DNA of 64,000 nucleotides, taken from contig NZ_JAMZFT010000002.1 in NCBI RefSeq assembly GCF_024158125.1, forward strand, positions 930,001-994,000, read 5' to 3'. The number at the start of each line of letters is the position of its first letter. The first letter of the stretch is position 1. The position numbers were made by a program, and so were the translations under genes. The notes beneath the pieces are model-generated. The model had not been told where the DNA came from. It saw only the letters and a list, made by a program, of their open reading frames with translations, and did not search any database. Of this stretch, positions 27,456 through 36,231 are shown in pieces. Origin of the DNA: Futiania mangrovi. Its GTDB lineage: Bacteria > Pseudomonadota > Alphaproteobacteria > Futianiales > Futianiaceae.

Positions 27456-28235
27456 TCAGACCGACCGCGTCGACGTGATGCCGCCGTCGATCGTGATGAT
27501 CGTCCCCGTGGTGTAGGCCGACCGGGGGGATGCGAGGAAGGCGAACAGGTCCGCCACCTCGCGCACCTTGGCGGGCCGGCCGAGCGGATAGGCCGCGAGC
27601 AGTTCCCGGTAGCGGCTCTCGTCGCCCCACTGGTCCTTCGCGCGCTTCTTCTGCAGGTTGACGATGCGGCTCGTCTCGACCGGGCCGGGGTTCACGCCGA
27701 CGACGCGGATGCCGTCCTTCAGGCTCGGGCCGCCCAGTGCGCGCGTGAAGGCCATCAGCGCGGCATTGCCGGTCGTGCCGCAGATGTAGCGGAAATCGAA
27801 GTTTTCCCCGCCATTGCCGATGTTGTTGAGGATGACGCCGCCGCCGCGCTCCTTCATCTTCGCGTAGAAGGCGCGGCACAGGTCGATGTAGCCGAAGACC
27901 TTCGCGTCCCAGCCCGCACGCCACGCCTCGCCGTCGACCTGCCAGAGGTCGCCACCCGGAATGGCGCCCGCGTTGTTGATGAGGATGTCGGCGTCCCCGG
28001 CCTCGGCCAGTACGGCTGCTGCCGCCTCGGGCACGGTCAGGTCCTGTTGCTGGACCGTCACCTCGACGCCGTGCGCGGCGCGCAGGCGGTCGGCGACCTT
28101 CTCGAGGTTCCCGGCGGAGCGGGCGACGAGATGCAGGTTGCAGCCCTCCTCCGCGAACACGTCCGCAAGGCCTTCCCCGATGCCCTGCGACGCGCCGGTT
28201 ATGACGACCTTCTTGCCGCGAAGCTGCAGATCCAT
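27456..28235 (-). CDS. Atypical SDR-family protein lacking the catalytic Ser-Tyr-Lys
   Basis: A 259-residue SDR fold. The cofactor loop T-G-A-S-Q-G-I-G (13-20) and N-N-A-G (87-90) are intact, so NAD(P) binding is expected. The active site is altered. The strand that normally ends in the catalytic Ser reads N-N-I-G (137-140), and the place of Y-x-x-x-K is G-T-T-G-N (153-157), just before A-A-L-M-A-F-T-R. Tyr150 is near but has no Lys four residues later. I believe related sequences share this change, so it is probably a distinct subfamily rather than a decayed gene. It lies 15 bases after the ligase gene and may be cotranscribed with it. Confidence 0.85.
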   Translation of the reverse strand: MDLQLRGKKVVITGASQGIGEGLADVFAEEGCNLHLVARSAGNLEKVADRLRAAHGVEVTVQQQDLTVPEAAAAVLAEAGDADILINNAGAIPGGDLWQVDGEAWRAGWDAKVFGYIDLCRAFYAKMKERGGGVILNNIGNGGENFDFRYICGTTGNAALMAFTRALGGPSLKDGIRVVGVNPGPVETSRIVNLQKKRAKDQWGDESRYRELLAAYPLGRPAKVREVADLFAFLASPRSAYTTGTIITIDGGITSTRSV

Positions 28236-28250
28236 CTTTCTCTCCCCCTT

Positions 28251-30200
28251 CTATCGTGATCCGACGATGCGGGCGATCTCCCCGATCGCGTCCGGATTGA
28301 CGAGCGCCGTGAGGTCGCCCTGCGGCGCGTCCGTATAGATGCCGCGGATGACGCGGCGCATGATCTTCGAACTGCGCGTCTTGGGCAGCTGTTGCACGAG
28401 GTAGACCTCGCGCGGGGCGAACGGCTTGCCGAGCCGGTCCTGCACGCGCTTGCGCACCTCTGCCAGGAACTCCCGCGTCTCCCGCAGCCTGCTGCCGGTC
28501 AGGAAGGCGACGATGGCCTGCCCCTTCAGCGGGTCGGGCACGCCGATCACAGCCGCCTCCTCGACACCTGCAAGCTCGACGAGGATGGCCTCGACCTCCG
28601 CCGGGCCGACCCGCTTGCCCGCGACCTTGATCGTGTCGTCGGAGCGGCCGAGCATGAAGTACTGCCCGGTCGCGTCGCGCATGGCGAGGTCGCCATGGAC
28701 CCACAGGCCGGGGATGGCGCTCCAGTAGGTTTCGAGATAGCGCGCGTCGTCCTCCCAGAAGGAGGCGGTCATGCCGACGAAGGGTTCGCGGACGACAAGT
28801 TCGCCCGTCTGAAGGGTGACGGGTTTGCCGTCGAGGTCGACCACGTCGACCGCCACCGCCCCGCCGCGCGCGTTGAAGCCTGCCGGCACGATGGGCTTGA
28901 CGACCACGCTGCCGAGCAGCGCGCCCGATACCTCAGTGCCCCCGGTGTAGTTGATGAGCGGCACCTCGCCGCGCCCAAAATGGGTCTGGAACCAGAGGAA
29001 ATGCTCCGGCGCGATGCCTTCGCCCGCTGTGATCAGAAGCTCGATGGAGGAAAGATCAGGCGCGGTCGCCGTCTCCGCATGCGCGGCAAACCCGCGGATG
29101 AGCGTGGGCGCCGAGCCGAAGTGCGTGACGCGGTAGGTCTCCACCAGCCGGCCCATGCGCGACCAGTCGGGGAAGTCCGGGGCGCCGTCGTAGCACACGA
29201 GCGTCGCGCCCCGCATCAGCGCGGAGCACATGACCAGCGTGCCCGCGATCCAGCCCATGTCGGCGGGCCAGCAGAACACGCTCTCCGCCTTCACATTGAA
29301 ATTCAGCGCCGCGTCGTGCGCGATGCGGATGGGAAAGCCGCCGTGCGTGTGCACCGGCCCCTTCGGCTTGCCGGTCGTGCCCGAGGTGAAGATCACCATG
29401 AAGGGATCGTTGGCGCTCATCGTCAGCGGCGCGACGCGCGGGCCTTCGGGGGCGGTGACTTCCGTCCACGCGACGGCGTCCGCGGGCAGCGGGTCGTCCG
29501 CGGGGTGATGCGGCGAGACCTTGAGGATCAGCCGCTCCAGCGTCGGCAGGCGGCTGCACACCTCCCGCACCGTCGGCATCGCGTCCACATAAGCGCCCCG
29601 GCGCAGGAAGCCGGTGGTGGCGATCAGCCCCCTGGCCTTGCACGCCTCCAGCCGCGACAGGATCGGCTCGGCCCCGAAACCGCTGAACAACGGCACGACG
29701 ATGGCGCCGATATAGGCGAGCGCCATCACGGCTGCCGACGCTTCGACCCCGTTCTCCATCAGCAGGCCGACGCGGTCGCCGCGTACGATGCCCTGCTCGG
29801 CGAGGCCGGTCGCCACGCGCGCCACGAGATCGCGCAGCTCGGCATAGGTGACGCGGGTGACGTGTCCGTCCTCGGTCTCGGCGACGATGGCGGGCTTGTC
29901 GCGGAACGCCGGATCGTCGGCGCGGTCGAGGACGGTATCGGTCCAGTTCAGCTCCCCGCCGACGAACCAGGAGGGAAACTCCTTCCCGCGGCTAAGGTCG
30001 CACAGGCGGTCGTAGTCCTTGCGCCAGCGGATCCCGAGATAGTCGTTCATCCGGCGCCAGTAGGCCTCCGGCTCGGCCAGGGACCAGGCGTAAAAGCTGT
30101 CGAAGTCGGCCTGTCCGGTATGGCGCATCATCTGCGCCGGGCAGGAGTGCGTCAGGTCTTGCGGGCGGGGATGCCAGGTGCGGGGGGCGCTCTCGCTCAT
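28251..30200 (-). CDS. Acyl-CoA synthetase, acetyl-/propionyl-CoA synthetase-like (AMP-forming)
   Basis: A 649-residue AMP-forming ligase with an N-terminal ACAS-type extension. It has the P-loop T-S-G-T-T-G-K-P-K-G, adenine motif N-Y-T-G-G-T-E, hinge Y-F-M-L-G-R-S-D-D and C-terminal L-P-K-T-R-S-S-K with catalytic Lys612. It converts a carboxylate, ATP and CoA to acyl-CoA, AMP and PPi. It is a paralogue of the ligase near 46 kb; both share a W-F-V-G-G segment near residue 80. The start at 30200 overlaps the stop of a possible 28-codon leader. The substrate is probably a short acid. Confidence 0.9.
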   Translation of the reverse strand: MSESAPRTWHPRPQDLTHSCPAQMMRHTGQADFDSFYAWSLAEPEAYWRRMNDYLGIRWRKDYDRLCDLSRGKEFPSWFVGGELNWTDTVLDRADDPAFRDKPAIVAETEDGHVTRVTYAELRDLVARVATGLAEQGIVRGDRVGLLMENGVEASAAVMALAYIGAIVVPLFSGFGAEPILSRLEACKARGLIATTGFLRRGAYVDAMPTVREVCSRLPTLERLILKVSPHHPADDPLPADAVAWTEVTAPEGPRVAPLTMSANDPFMVIFTSGTTGKPKGPVHTHGGFPIRIAHDAALNFNVKAESVFCWPADMGWIAGTLVMCSALMRGATLVCYDGAPDFPDWSRMGRLVETYRVTHFGSAPTLIRGFAAHAETATAPDLSSIELLITAGEGIAPEHFLWFQTHFGRGEVPLINYTGGTEVSGALLGSVVVKPIVPAGFNARGGAVAVDVVDLDGKPVTLQTGELVVREPFVGMTASFWEDDARYLETYWSAIPGLWVHGDLAMRDATGQYFMLGRSDDTIKVAGKRVGPAEVEAILVELAGVEEAAVIGVPDPLKGQAIVAFLTGSRLRETREFLAEVRKRVQDRLGKPFAPREVYLVQQLPKTRSSKIMRRVIRGIYTDAPQGDLTALVNPDAIGEIARIVGSR

Positions 30201-30283
30201 TGCCGTGCGCCGCTCCCGGCGCGGATGGCGCCTGCCGGTTCTGCCCGGCCTTGCATCCCGGCGGTGTCCCTCGCGTGTGTCAT
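30197..30283 (-). CDS. Possible 28-codon leader peptide coupled to the downstream ligase gene
   Basis: A short frame (M-T-H-A-R-D-T-A-G...) begins at an ATG with a near-perfect ribosome binding site (GGGAGGAAA, nine bases upstream). It ends in a TGA that overlaps the ATG of the 649-residue ligase. The best Shine-Dalgarno of the region serves this frame rather than the ligase. Translational coupling is plausible; the peptide itself resembles nothing I know. Confidence 0.35.
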   Translation of the reverse strand: MTHARDTAGMQGRAEPAGAIRAGSGARQ

Positions 30284-30558
30284 GTTGTTGTTTCCTCCCT
30301 TGCACACCACCGGCGCCGATACTGCCATCTCGTTCGTCCGGACAAAAGTGCGCTGGCCGCCCCCTCAGCGAAGGGCCGGGTTGCGCGCGCCTCGTCCGAA
30401 AAGGTTTGATCGACGCGGGGGGGCTCGGCATATTTCGATATGAAGAAGAAGTCTTCGCGTTCGTGGTGCCGGCCGGCGATGTGCCGGGCCGCGCATCGCG
30501 TCACGGGATACGCCACGCGGGTGCGCCTCGGACACGCCGCGTAACGACAGACGAAGGG
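30284..30558. promoter_or_regulatory. Divergent intergenic region with palindromic motif
   Basis: This gap lies between the divergent ligase and dioxygenase genes, and I find no gene in it. A near-perfect 14-bp palindrome, TTCGTCCGGACAAA, is at 30333-30346, and the half-site TCGTCCG recurs at 30392-30398. An AT-richer patch occurs near 30430-30450. No confident -35/-10 pair was found. Confidence 0.4.
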
Positions 30559-31437
30559 ATGGCCGAACGCATGCCACTGACCACCAAGCCGCTTCATCCG
30601 ACGTTCGCAAGCCAGGTCGATGTCCAGATCGGCGACGCTGTGCAGAACCCTGCCCTGATCGAGGATCTGAAGGCCTTCTGGCGGACCTCGCCGCTGATGA
30701 TCTTCCGGCGGCAGGCGCTGACGGAGGAGGAACTCGTGGCCTTCTCGGCCCTGTTCGGCGAGTGCGAGACGGTCAGCCGCCGGGACATCCTGTCGCCCTA
30801 CAACGACAAGGTCATCTACTTCAGCACGCTGCGTTATGCCGACGGCCGCAATGTCGGCGGCTTCGCGGGCGGCGAGGATGCCGACTGGCATTCCGACCAG
30901 ACGTTCCGGCCGAACCCGTCGACGGGGGCGCTGCTGCAGGCGGTCGAGGTGCCGCGCGACGGCGGCGACATCTACTGGTCGGACCAGTACGGGGCCTATG
31001 ACCTCCTGCCCGACGACGTGAAGGCGCTGATCGACGGCAAGACCGGGCGGTACAGCTATGCCAAGCGCCTCGGGATCATGAATGCGTCCGAACTCAAGGA
31101 CAAGAAGGACGAACTGGCCAAGATGCCGGACGTCTTCCACCCGGTCGTGCTGACGCATCCGGTCACGGGGCGCAAGGCGCTCTACGCGGATCCGACCACG
31201 CTCGTCGAGGTCCAGGGCCTCTCGGAGGAGGAGAACGCGCGCGTGCTGCCGATCCTGTTCGCGGCCGGGGCCGACCCCTCGCTGGTCTACAGGCACAAGG
31301 TCATGCCCGGCGACGTGATGATGTGGGACAACGGTTGCACCATGCATCGCCGGGATTCCATGCGGCTCGACCAGCCGCGTCTGATGAAGCGCACGACCTT
31401 CCGCCTGCCCGGTGCCGCCTATTGCGTGCCGCACTAG
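30559..31437 (+). CDS. TauD/TfdA-family 2-oxoglutarate-dependent dioxygenase
   Basis: A 292-residue Fe(II)/2-oxoglutarate dioxygenase. The iron ligands are His111 and Asp113 (W-H-S-D) and distal His263 (C-T-M-H-R-R), with Arg278 as the expected 2-oxoglutarate anchor. The C-terminal L-x-H-P-V-T-G-R-K-A-L-Y region is characteristic. TauD/TfdA enzymes hydroxylate carbon next to sulfonate, ether or amine groups and so release sulfite, phenol or amine, but this substrate is unknown. The start is uncertain: AAGGG directly abuts the ATG at 30559, and an ATG at 30571 is also possible. An RraA-like gene follows after 36 bases. Confidence 0.9.
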   Translation: MAERMPLTTKPLHPTFASQVDVQIGDAVQNPALIEDLKAFWRTSPLMIFRRQALTEEELVAFSALFGECETVSRRDILSPYNDKVIYFSTLRYADGRNVGGFAGGEDADWHSDQTFRPNPSTGALLQAVEVPRDGGDIYWSDQYGAYDLLPDDVKALIDGKTGRYSYAKRLGIMNASELKDKKDELAKMPDVFHPVVLTHPVTGRKALYADPTTLVEVQGLSEEENARVLPILFAAGADPSLVYRHKVMPGDVMMWDNGCTMHRRDSMRLDQPRLMKRTTFRLPGAAYCVPH

Positions 31438-31473
31438 ACGGGGTCCGGTCCCCGCCAGCGAAAAGGACGCCCA

Positions 31474-32181
31474 ATGCACAGCTCCGTCGTCTACCGGCGC
31501 GTGACCCGCGTCGATGCGGCCGTCTGCGAGGCCGCGAAAACCGTCTCCGTGTCGGATGTGCACGAGGCCATGCCGCTGTCGGAGGCCCGCCGGGGCCTGA
31601 TGTCGCCGCGGATGCGCCCGCTGAACCGGAGCCTGCGCATCGCCGGGCCGGCGGTAACCGCCCATTGCGCACCCGGCGACAATCTGATGATGCACCGCGC
31701 GCTTTATCTCGCGGAGCCGGGCGACGTGCTGGTGGTCGTCTGCCAGTCGGAGACATCGGGCGCGCAATGGGGCGACATGGCCGCGCGCTATGCCCTCAGG
31801 AAGGGTCTGGCGGGGGTCGTGGTGCAGGGGGCGATCCGCGACACCGACGAGCTGGAGCGCATGACGTTCCCGGTCTGGTCGACGGCCGTCTCGCCCATCC
31901 GCCCCGGCAAGGCCGGTGCCGGCGCGGTGAACGTTCCCGTCGCCTGCGACGGCGTCATCGTCAGGCCTGGCGACATGATCATGGCGGACGGGGACGGCGT
32001 GATCTGCGTCCCGCGGGAGGGCGCCGCGGCGGCAGTCGAGGCCGCCCGCGAACGCATGACACGTGAGGATACCGTGGCAGCCGCGATCGCCGACGGAGCG
32101 CACCTCTGGGACCTGGCGAAGCTGCAGTCGGCGTTTGACGCGCTCGACGTGGAGGAGATCGACGGCCCCTGTCCGGGCTGA
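31474..32181 (+). CDS. RraA-like protein, 4-hydroxy-2-oxoacid aldolase/oxaloacetate decarboxylase type
   Basis: A 235-residue member of the RraA/HMG-aldolase family. The fold's key segments are visible: V-S-D-V-H-E-A-M, P-G-D-N-L-M-M-H-R-A, G-A-Q-W-G-D-M, then G-A-I-R-D-T-D-E-L with the catalytic Arg-Asp pair. The C-terminal P-G-D-M-I-M-A-D-G-D-G-V motif is present. The class II aldolase branch cleaves 4-hydroxy-4-methyl(or carboxymethyl)-2-oxoacids to pyruvate or oxaloacetate. The R-D pair argues against the purely regulatory RraA role. AAAAGGA precedes the ATG. It is probably cotranscribed with the dioxygenase. Confidence 0.85.
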   Translation: MHSSVVYRRVTRVDAAVCEAAKTVSVSDVHEAMPLSEARRGLMSPRMRPLNRSLRIAGPAVTAHCAPGDNLMMHRALYLAEPGDVLVVVCQSETSGAQWGDMAARYALRKGLAGVVVQGAIRDTDELERMTFPVWSTAVSPIRPGKAGAGAVNVPVACDGVIVRPGDMIMADGDGVICVPREGAAAAVEAARERMTREDTVAAAIADGAHLWDLAKLQSAFDALDVEEIDGPCPG

Positions 32182-32233
32182 CCGGCGCCGCCCGCATCCG
32201 GTGACCTGCGAGGTTGGACGGCAGTAGGGTTTT

Positions 32234-33223
32234 GTGCTCGACTGGCTCCCGCGTGAATGGAGCCAGCCGTTGGAAGCTTCCCGAAAAGACAAGCGAAGCG
32301 ATTTGGCGCTGACAGCCGCCCAGGGACTGATCGATTCCCGGCGGCTGTTCTATTTCTATCATGTTGCACGTGCCGGCCGGTTCAAGACGGCGGAGGCGTT
32401 GCTCGGCGTTGCCCAGTCGGCCATGAGCCGCCAGATCCAGGCACTGGAAGCCGACCTGGGTGCGCAACTGCTCGAACGGACGGGGCATGGCGTGCGCCTG
32501 ACCGAGCCCGGCGAGATCGTCTTCAGGCACGCCGAGGAAATTCTCGGCAAGATGCTGCAGGCCAAGGGAGAGATCCGGGCGGCGGCGCAGAACATCGCGG
32601 AGAACGTCAGCATCGCGGGGCCGCCGACGTTCATGTACAGCTACATGCCGGAGATCATCAACCGGTTCCGGCGCGATTTTCCGCACTGCAGCGTCTCGCT
32701 CGTCGAGGCGGGCACCGGCAGCATCTATCCCTATCTGTCAAGCGGCGAGGTCGACATCGCCATCGTCATCCAGATCCCGAACTCCACGAAGCTGGAGTTC
32801 GAGCAATTGTTCGCCGAGGACATGTACCTCATGGCCGCGCCCGGCGATCCGGTTGCAGGCGAGGGCGTCGCCCGGCGCGAGCGGATCCACGCGCTCGACC
32901 ACATCCTGCCCGCGTCGCTGCACGGCTCGAAGGAGATCATCAAGAAATATTTCGAGGCGGGCGGCTTCTCGATCAATTGCCGCTTCCACATCGACAGCCT
33001 GTCGCTGACGCGCATCCTGCTCTGCCAGGGCGGAGTCTGTTCGATCCTGCCGCGCGCGGCCTGCCGGACCGAGCTGGAGGAGGGCAAGCTGCTCGCACTC
33101 CCCCTCGATCCGCCGCTGCAACGCACGCTCTACCTCGCGCGCGTGCGCGACCGCGAGCTGACGCCGGAGACGCAGGCCTTCATGCGGCTGATCGCTGACG
33201 TGGTCGCGGAGAAGGGGGTCTAG
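32234..33223 (+). CDS. LysR-family transcriptional regulator
   Basis: A 329-residue LysR regulator. The helix-turn-helix (about 36-95) reads F-Y-H-V-A-R-A-G-R-F, A-Q-S-A-M-S-R-Q-I-Q-A-L-E and L-L-E-R-T-G-H-G-V-R-L-T-E-P-G. A periplasmic-binding-like effector domain follows. The annotated GTG start gives about 30 residues before the helix-turn-helix, longer than usual; a later TTG is possible. It lies downstream of the dioxygenase/aldolase pair and ends 10 bases from a convergent CoA ligase gene. Any of these, or the CoA-transferase/TRAP operon at 35 kb, could be its target. Confidence 0.9.
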   Translation: MLDWLPREWSQPLEASRKDKRSDLALTAAQGLIDSRRLFYFYHVARAGRFKTAEALLGVAQSAMSRQIQALEADLGAQLLERTGHGVRLTEPGEIVFRHAEEILGKMLQAKGEIRAAAQNIAENVSIAGPPTFMYSYMPEIINRFRRDFPHCSVSLVEAGTGSIYPYLSSGEVDIAIVIQIPNSTKLEFEQLFAEDMYLMAAPGDPVAGEGVARRERIHALDHILPASLHGSKEIIKKYFEAGGFSINCRFHIDSLSLTRILLCQGGVCSILPRAACRTELEEGKLLALPLDPPLQRTLYLARVRDRELTPETQAFMRLIADVVAEKGV

Positions 33224-33232
33224 GACACGCCC

Positions 33233-34795
33233 TCAGCGCTGGGCGGCCTCGGCGGCCTCGCGCTCCCGGTCGCGCAGCACCTTCCGGTTGACCTTGCCCG
33301 CCGGCGTCTTGGGAAGTTCCGCCACGATGTCGATCAGGCGCGGATATTCGTGCTGGCTCAGGCGTTCGCGGACGAAGGTCTGAAGCTCGCGCACGAAAGC
33401 GTCCGTGCGGGGCCGTTTGGACACGAGGAACGCCTTGACAACCTGGCCGCGCGTCTCGTCGGGCACGCCGATCACGGCGGCTTCCTGCACGTCGGGGTGC
33501 TTGAGCAGCTGGTTCTCGATCTCCACAGCGCTCATCGTCCAACCGGCCGAGATGATCACGTCGTCGGCCCGGCCCGCGTGGTAGAAATAGCCGTCCTCGT
33601 CGGTGTAGCCGAGGTCCTTTGTCGGAAACCAGGCATCCCGGCGCCAGACCTTGATCTCGCCGATGGTACCCGGCGGGCAGGGCTTGTCCTCGGCGTCGTG
33701 CACTTCGACGCGCGTGCCGGGAACCGCCTTGCCGAGGGAGCCGGGCTTCACGGGGAAGTCCGCTGCGCCGGGATAGCTGACGAGGATGACGCCGACCTCC
33801 GTGGTGCCGTAGATGCTGCAGACGGGCTTGCGGAAGACACGGTCGATGAAGTCGAGCGTCTCGGGGTCGATCGGTTCGCCCGTGTAGGAGAGCTTCTCCA
33901 GTTGGTAGGTGTAGCGCTCCGCGGCGCCGGAGTTCTTCATCATCCGGTAGTGCGTGGCGGCCGCGGACAGGTTGGTGATCTCGTAGTCCTGCAGCGCCTT
34001 CAGCAGGCGTTCCGCGTCGAACCGGCCCGCATAGGCACCCGTCGTGATTCCCATGGCGAGCGGCGCGAGCGTGCCGTGCCACAGGCCGTGCCCCCAGGCC
34101 GGCGAGGACGGACAGAAATAGCGGTCGCCCGGACGGATCCCCGTGCCGTAGAGCGCGGCGATCATCACGGTGACGATGGCCTTGTGCGTGTGGCGCACGG
34201 CGTCCGGCAGCTCCCGCGTCGTGCCGGAGGTGTACTGGAACATCGCCATGTCGCTCGCCCGCGTCGTGGGCGTGAACTCCGGCGCGTGGTCCCCCAGCGC
34301 CTCCATCAGGCCGTCGTCGGCGACGAGGATGTCGAGCCCCGCGATGCCTGCGGCGGTGTCCAGCTTCTCCCGGTTGGTGACGAGTATGCGCGGCGTGCAG
34401 TCGTCGACTCGCAGGCGCAGGCCGTCCGGTCCGAACAGCGTGAACAGGGGCACCGCGATCGCGCCCGCCTTCATCGCGCCGAACAGGCAGACGTAGAAGG
34501 CAAGCGACGGCTCCAGCATGATGGCGACCCGGTCGCCCTTCTCGACACCGCGCGCCAGGAGCAGGTTCGCGAACCGGGAGGACGCGTCCGCGAGTTCGCG
34601 GAAGCGGATCGTCTCATCCCCGCCGTCGGCGAGTGCGATGCGGAGCGCGACGCGGTCGGGGTCTCCGGCGTGCCGGTCCACGCACTCGTGCGCGAGGTTC
34701 AGCCGCTCCGGCGTGCCGTCGAGCAGGTCCCAGAGCCGTTCGGGCGAGAAATGCTCTTGCGCGTCGGCCCACGTGGAGAGGTCGGTCAGCTTCAC
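33233..34795 (-). CDS. AMP-forming acyl-CoA ligase with variant P-loop (paralogue of the gene at 49.2 kb)
   Basis: A 520-residue adenylate-forming ligase. The GTG at 34795 is the start because GAGGAG lies seven bases upstream and the paralogue begins at the same place. Most ANL motifs are normal: S-I-Y-G-T-T-E, W-F-P-T-K-D-L-G, the G-R-A-D-D-V-I-I-S-A-G hinge and L-P-K-T-P-A-G-K with Lys501. The phosphate loop (188-200) is unusual: T-S-G-T-T-R-E-L-P instead of T-S-G-T-T-G-x-P-K-G, so it lacks the usual Gly and Lys. The sequence resembles benzoate/cyclohexanecarboxylate-type ligases. Substrate unknown. Confidence 0.88.
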   Translation of the reverse strand: MKLTDLSTWADAQEHFSPERLWDLLDGTPERLNLAHECVDRHAGDPDRVALRIALADGGDETIRFRELADASSRFANLLLARGVEKGDRVAIMLEPSLAFYVCLFGAMKAGAIAVPLFTLFGPDGLRLRVDDCTPRILVTNREKLDTAAGIAGLDILVADDGLMEALGDHAPEFTPTTRASDMAMFQYTSGTTRELPDAVRHTHKAIVTVMIAALYGTGIRPGDRYFCPSSPAWGHGLWHGTLAPLAMGITTGAYAGRFDAERLLKALQDYEITNLSAAATHYRMMKNSGAAERYTYQLEKLSYTGEPIDPETLDFIDRVFRKPVCSIYGTTEVGVILVSYPGAADFPVKPGSLGKAVPGTRVEVHDAEDKPCPPGTIGEIKVWRRDAWFPTKDLGYTDEDGYFYHAGRADDVIISAGWTMSAVEIENQLLKHPDVQEAAVIGVPDETRGQVVKAFLVSKRPRTDAFVRELQTFVRERLSQHEYPRLIDIVAELPKTPAGKVNRKVLRDREREAAEAAQR

Positions 34796-34850
34796 GAAAA
34801 CGCTCCTCGCAGGACAGCCCCGCCGCCGGGCCGGCAGCGTCGATGCGGGC

Positions 34851-34880
34851 ATATTCCCGGCAGGGATTTGTCGTTGTCAA
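34851..34880 (-). promoter_or_regulatory. Possible promoter of the ligase gene ending at 33233
   Basis: On the minus strand, a consensus TTGACA (34880-34875) lies 18 bases before a weak GAATAT (34856-34851), about 55 bases upstream of the GTG start. The ATTGACAA sequence around the -35 also occurs before the paralogous ligase at 49.2 kb. Confidence 0.35.
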
Positions 34881-35019
34881 TATGAGATAGGAGATGTAGC
34901 ATCAAGATATATCAGCGCAATGCAGTTTTGTGCGTTGCAACAAGAATGACGGCTGTCGCCCCCGCATCGCGGGGGCGCGGCACGTGCAATGCCGGGGAAA
35001 CCGGCGGATCGGGGGGGAT

Positions 35020-36222
35020 GTGTCGGCGAACGGGAACACGCAACCGGCGGACGGTGATGCCTCGTCTTCGTGGCAGCCCTTGCGCGGTGTCCGCGTTGCG
35101 GATTTCTCGCTCCTGCTGCCCGGGCCGTTCGCGACCGTCCTGATGGCCGACCTCGGGGCGGACGTCGTGAAGGTCGAGCCGCCGGCCGGCGACTTCGCGC
35201 GCAAGATGCCGGTGGCGATGTTCCGGATGGCCAACCGGAACAAGCGCAGCATCGCCGTCGATCTCAAGGATCCTGCCTCCGCCGGTCTGGTGGAGCGGCT
35301 GGCCAAATGGGCCGACGTCGCCATCGAGGGGTTCCGCCCCGGCGTCGCGGACCGGCTGGGGATCGGCTACGAGGCGCTGTCCGCGATCAATCCCGGGCTC
35401 GTCTATTGCTCGATCTCGGGCTACGGCCAGACGGGGCCTGAGCGACTGCGGCCCGGGCACGACCTGAACTATCTCGCCGCCGCCGGGGCGCTGGCGCTGC
35501 CCGGCCACTGGCTCGAGCCGCCGAAGCGTTCGGGCATTCCGGTGGCGGACCTCGCGGCCGGAAGCTTTGCGGTGGTCGCGATCCTCAGCGCCCTGCACGC
35601 CCGCAACGCGACAGGCAAGGGGGCGTCTCTCGACCTCAGCCTGGCGGAGGCGGCGCTGTCGCTCGCCTGCGTGCGCTACGGGCCGACGCTCGACCGCCCC
35701 AGGCGCGACCACATGTACCCGACCAACGACATCTTCGAGACGGCCGACGGCAAGGCGCTGGCCTTCGGCATCGTCGAGCAGCACTTCTGGGAGGCTCTGG
35801 TCGATGCGGTCGGCCACGTGGAGCCGAAGCTGCGCGACCCGAAATATGCGCAGGAGCCGGGCCGGCGCGAGCACGGCGACGAGTTGTCGCGCCTGCTCAA
35901 GGCGATGTTCCTGACCCGGCCTGCCGCGGAGTGGATGGGGCTTTTCGAGGGGCACGACGTGCCGGTCAGCCATGTCCTGACGCCGGCCGAGGCCGTGCAG
36001 AGCCCGCAGATGGCCGCGCGCGACATGATGCTGACCTGCGAGGGCGAGGCGCACGTGCCCTTTCCGGTGACGGTCAACGGCAAGCGCGGCGGCGCGGTGC
36101 GCCGGAATGCGCCGCCGCTCGCCGCCGATACGGACGCCATCCTCGCCGAGTTGGGCTATTCGGTGGAGGATGCCCGCGCGCTGAAGGCCACGGGCGTCCT
36201 GAACGTCGCGGGCGGGGCGTAG
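35020..36222 (+). CDS. CaiB/BaiF (family III) CoA-transferase, alpha-methylacyl-CoA racemase-like
   Basis: A 400-residue family III CoA-transferase. The N-terminal V-R-V-A-D-F-S-x-x-x-P-G-P-F motif leads into D-L-G-A-D-V-V-K-V-E-P-P. The G-H-D-L-N-Y-L segment has His147-Asp148, the aspartate aligning with the catalytic Asp of both transferases and methylacyl-CoA racemases; the G-H-D-x-N-Y wording is closer to racemases. The start is a GTG after a G-run (GGGGGGGAT); no ATG fits in this frame near the domain. It is nine bases upstream of a second CaiB gene, so the two products may form a hetero-oligomer. Confidence 0.88.
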   Translation: MSANGNTQPADGDASSSWQPLRGVRVADFSLLLPGPFATVLMADLGADVVKVEPPAGDFARKMPVAMFRMANRNKRSIAVDLKDPASAGLVERLAKWADVAIEGFRPGVADRLGIGYEALSAINPGLVYCSISGYGQTGPERLRPGHDLNYLAAAGALALPGHWLEPPKRSGIPVADLAAGSFAVVAILSALHARNATGKGASLDLSLAEAALSLACVRYGPTLDRPRRDHMYPTNDIFETADGKALAFGIVEQHFWEALVDAVGHVEPKLRDPKYAQEPGRREHGDELSRLLKAMFLTRPAAEWMGLFEGHDVPVSHVLTPAEAVQSPQMAARDMMLTCEGEAHVPFPVTVNGKRGGAVRRNAPPLAADTDAILAELGYSVEDARALKATGVLNVAGGA

Positions 36223-36231
36223 GGGCAGGCC

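Noticed and set aside
27456-28235. SDR gene as a pseudogene because its catalytic residues are missing
   Set aside because: The frame is intact, cofactor motifs are preserved, and I recall similar sequences with the same substitution, so an atypical functional subfamily is more likely.
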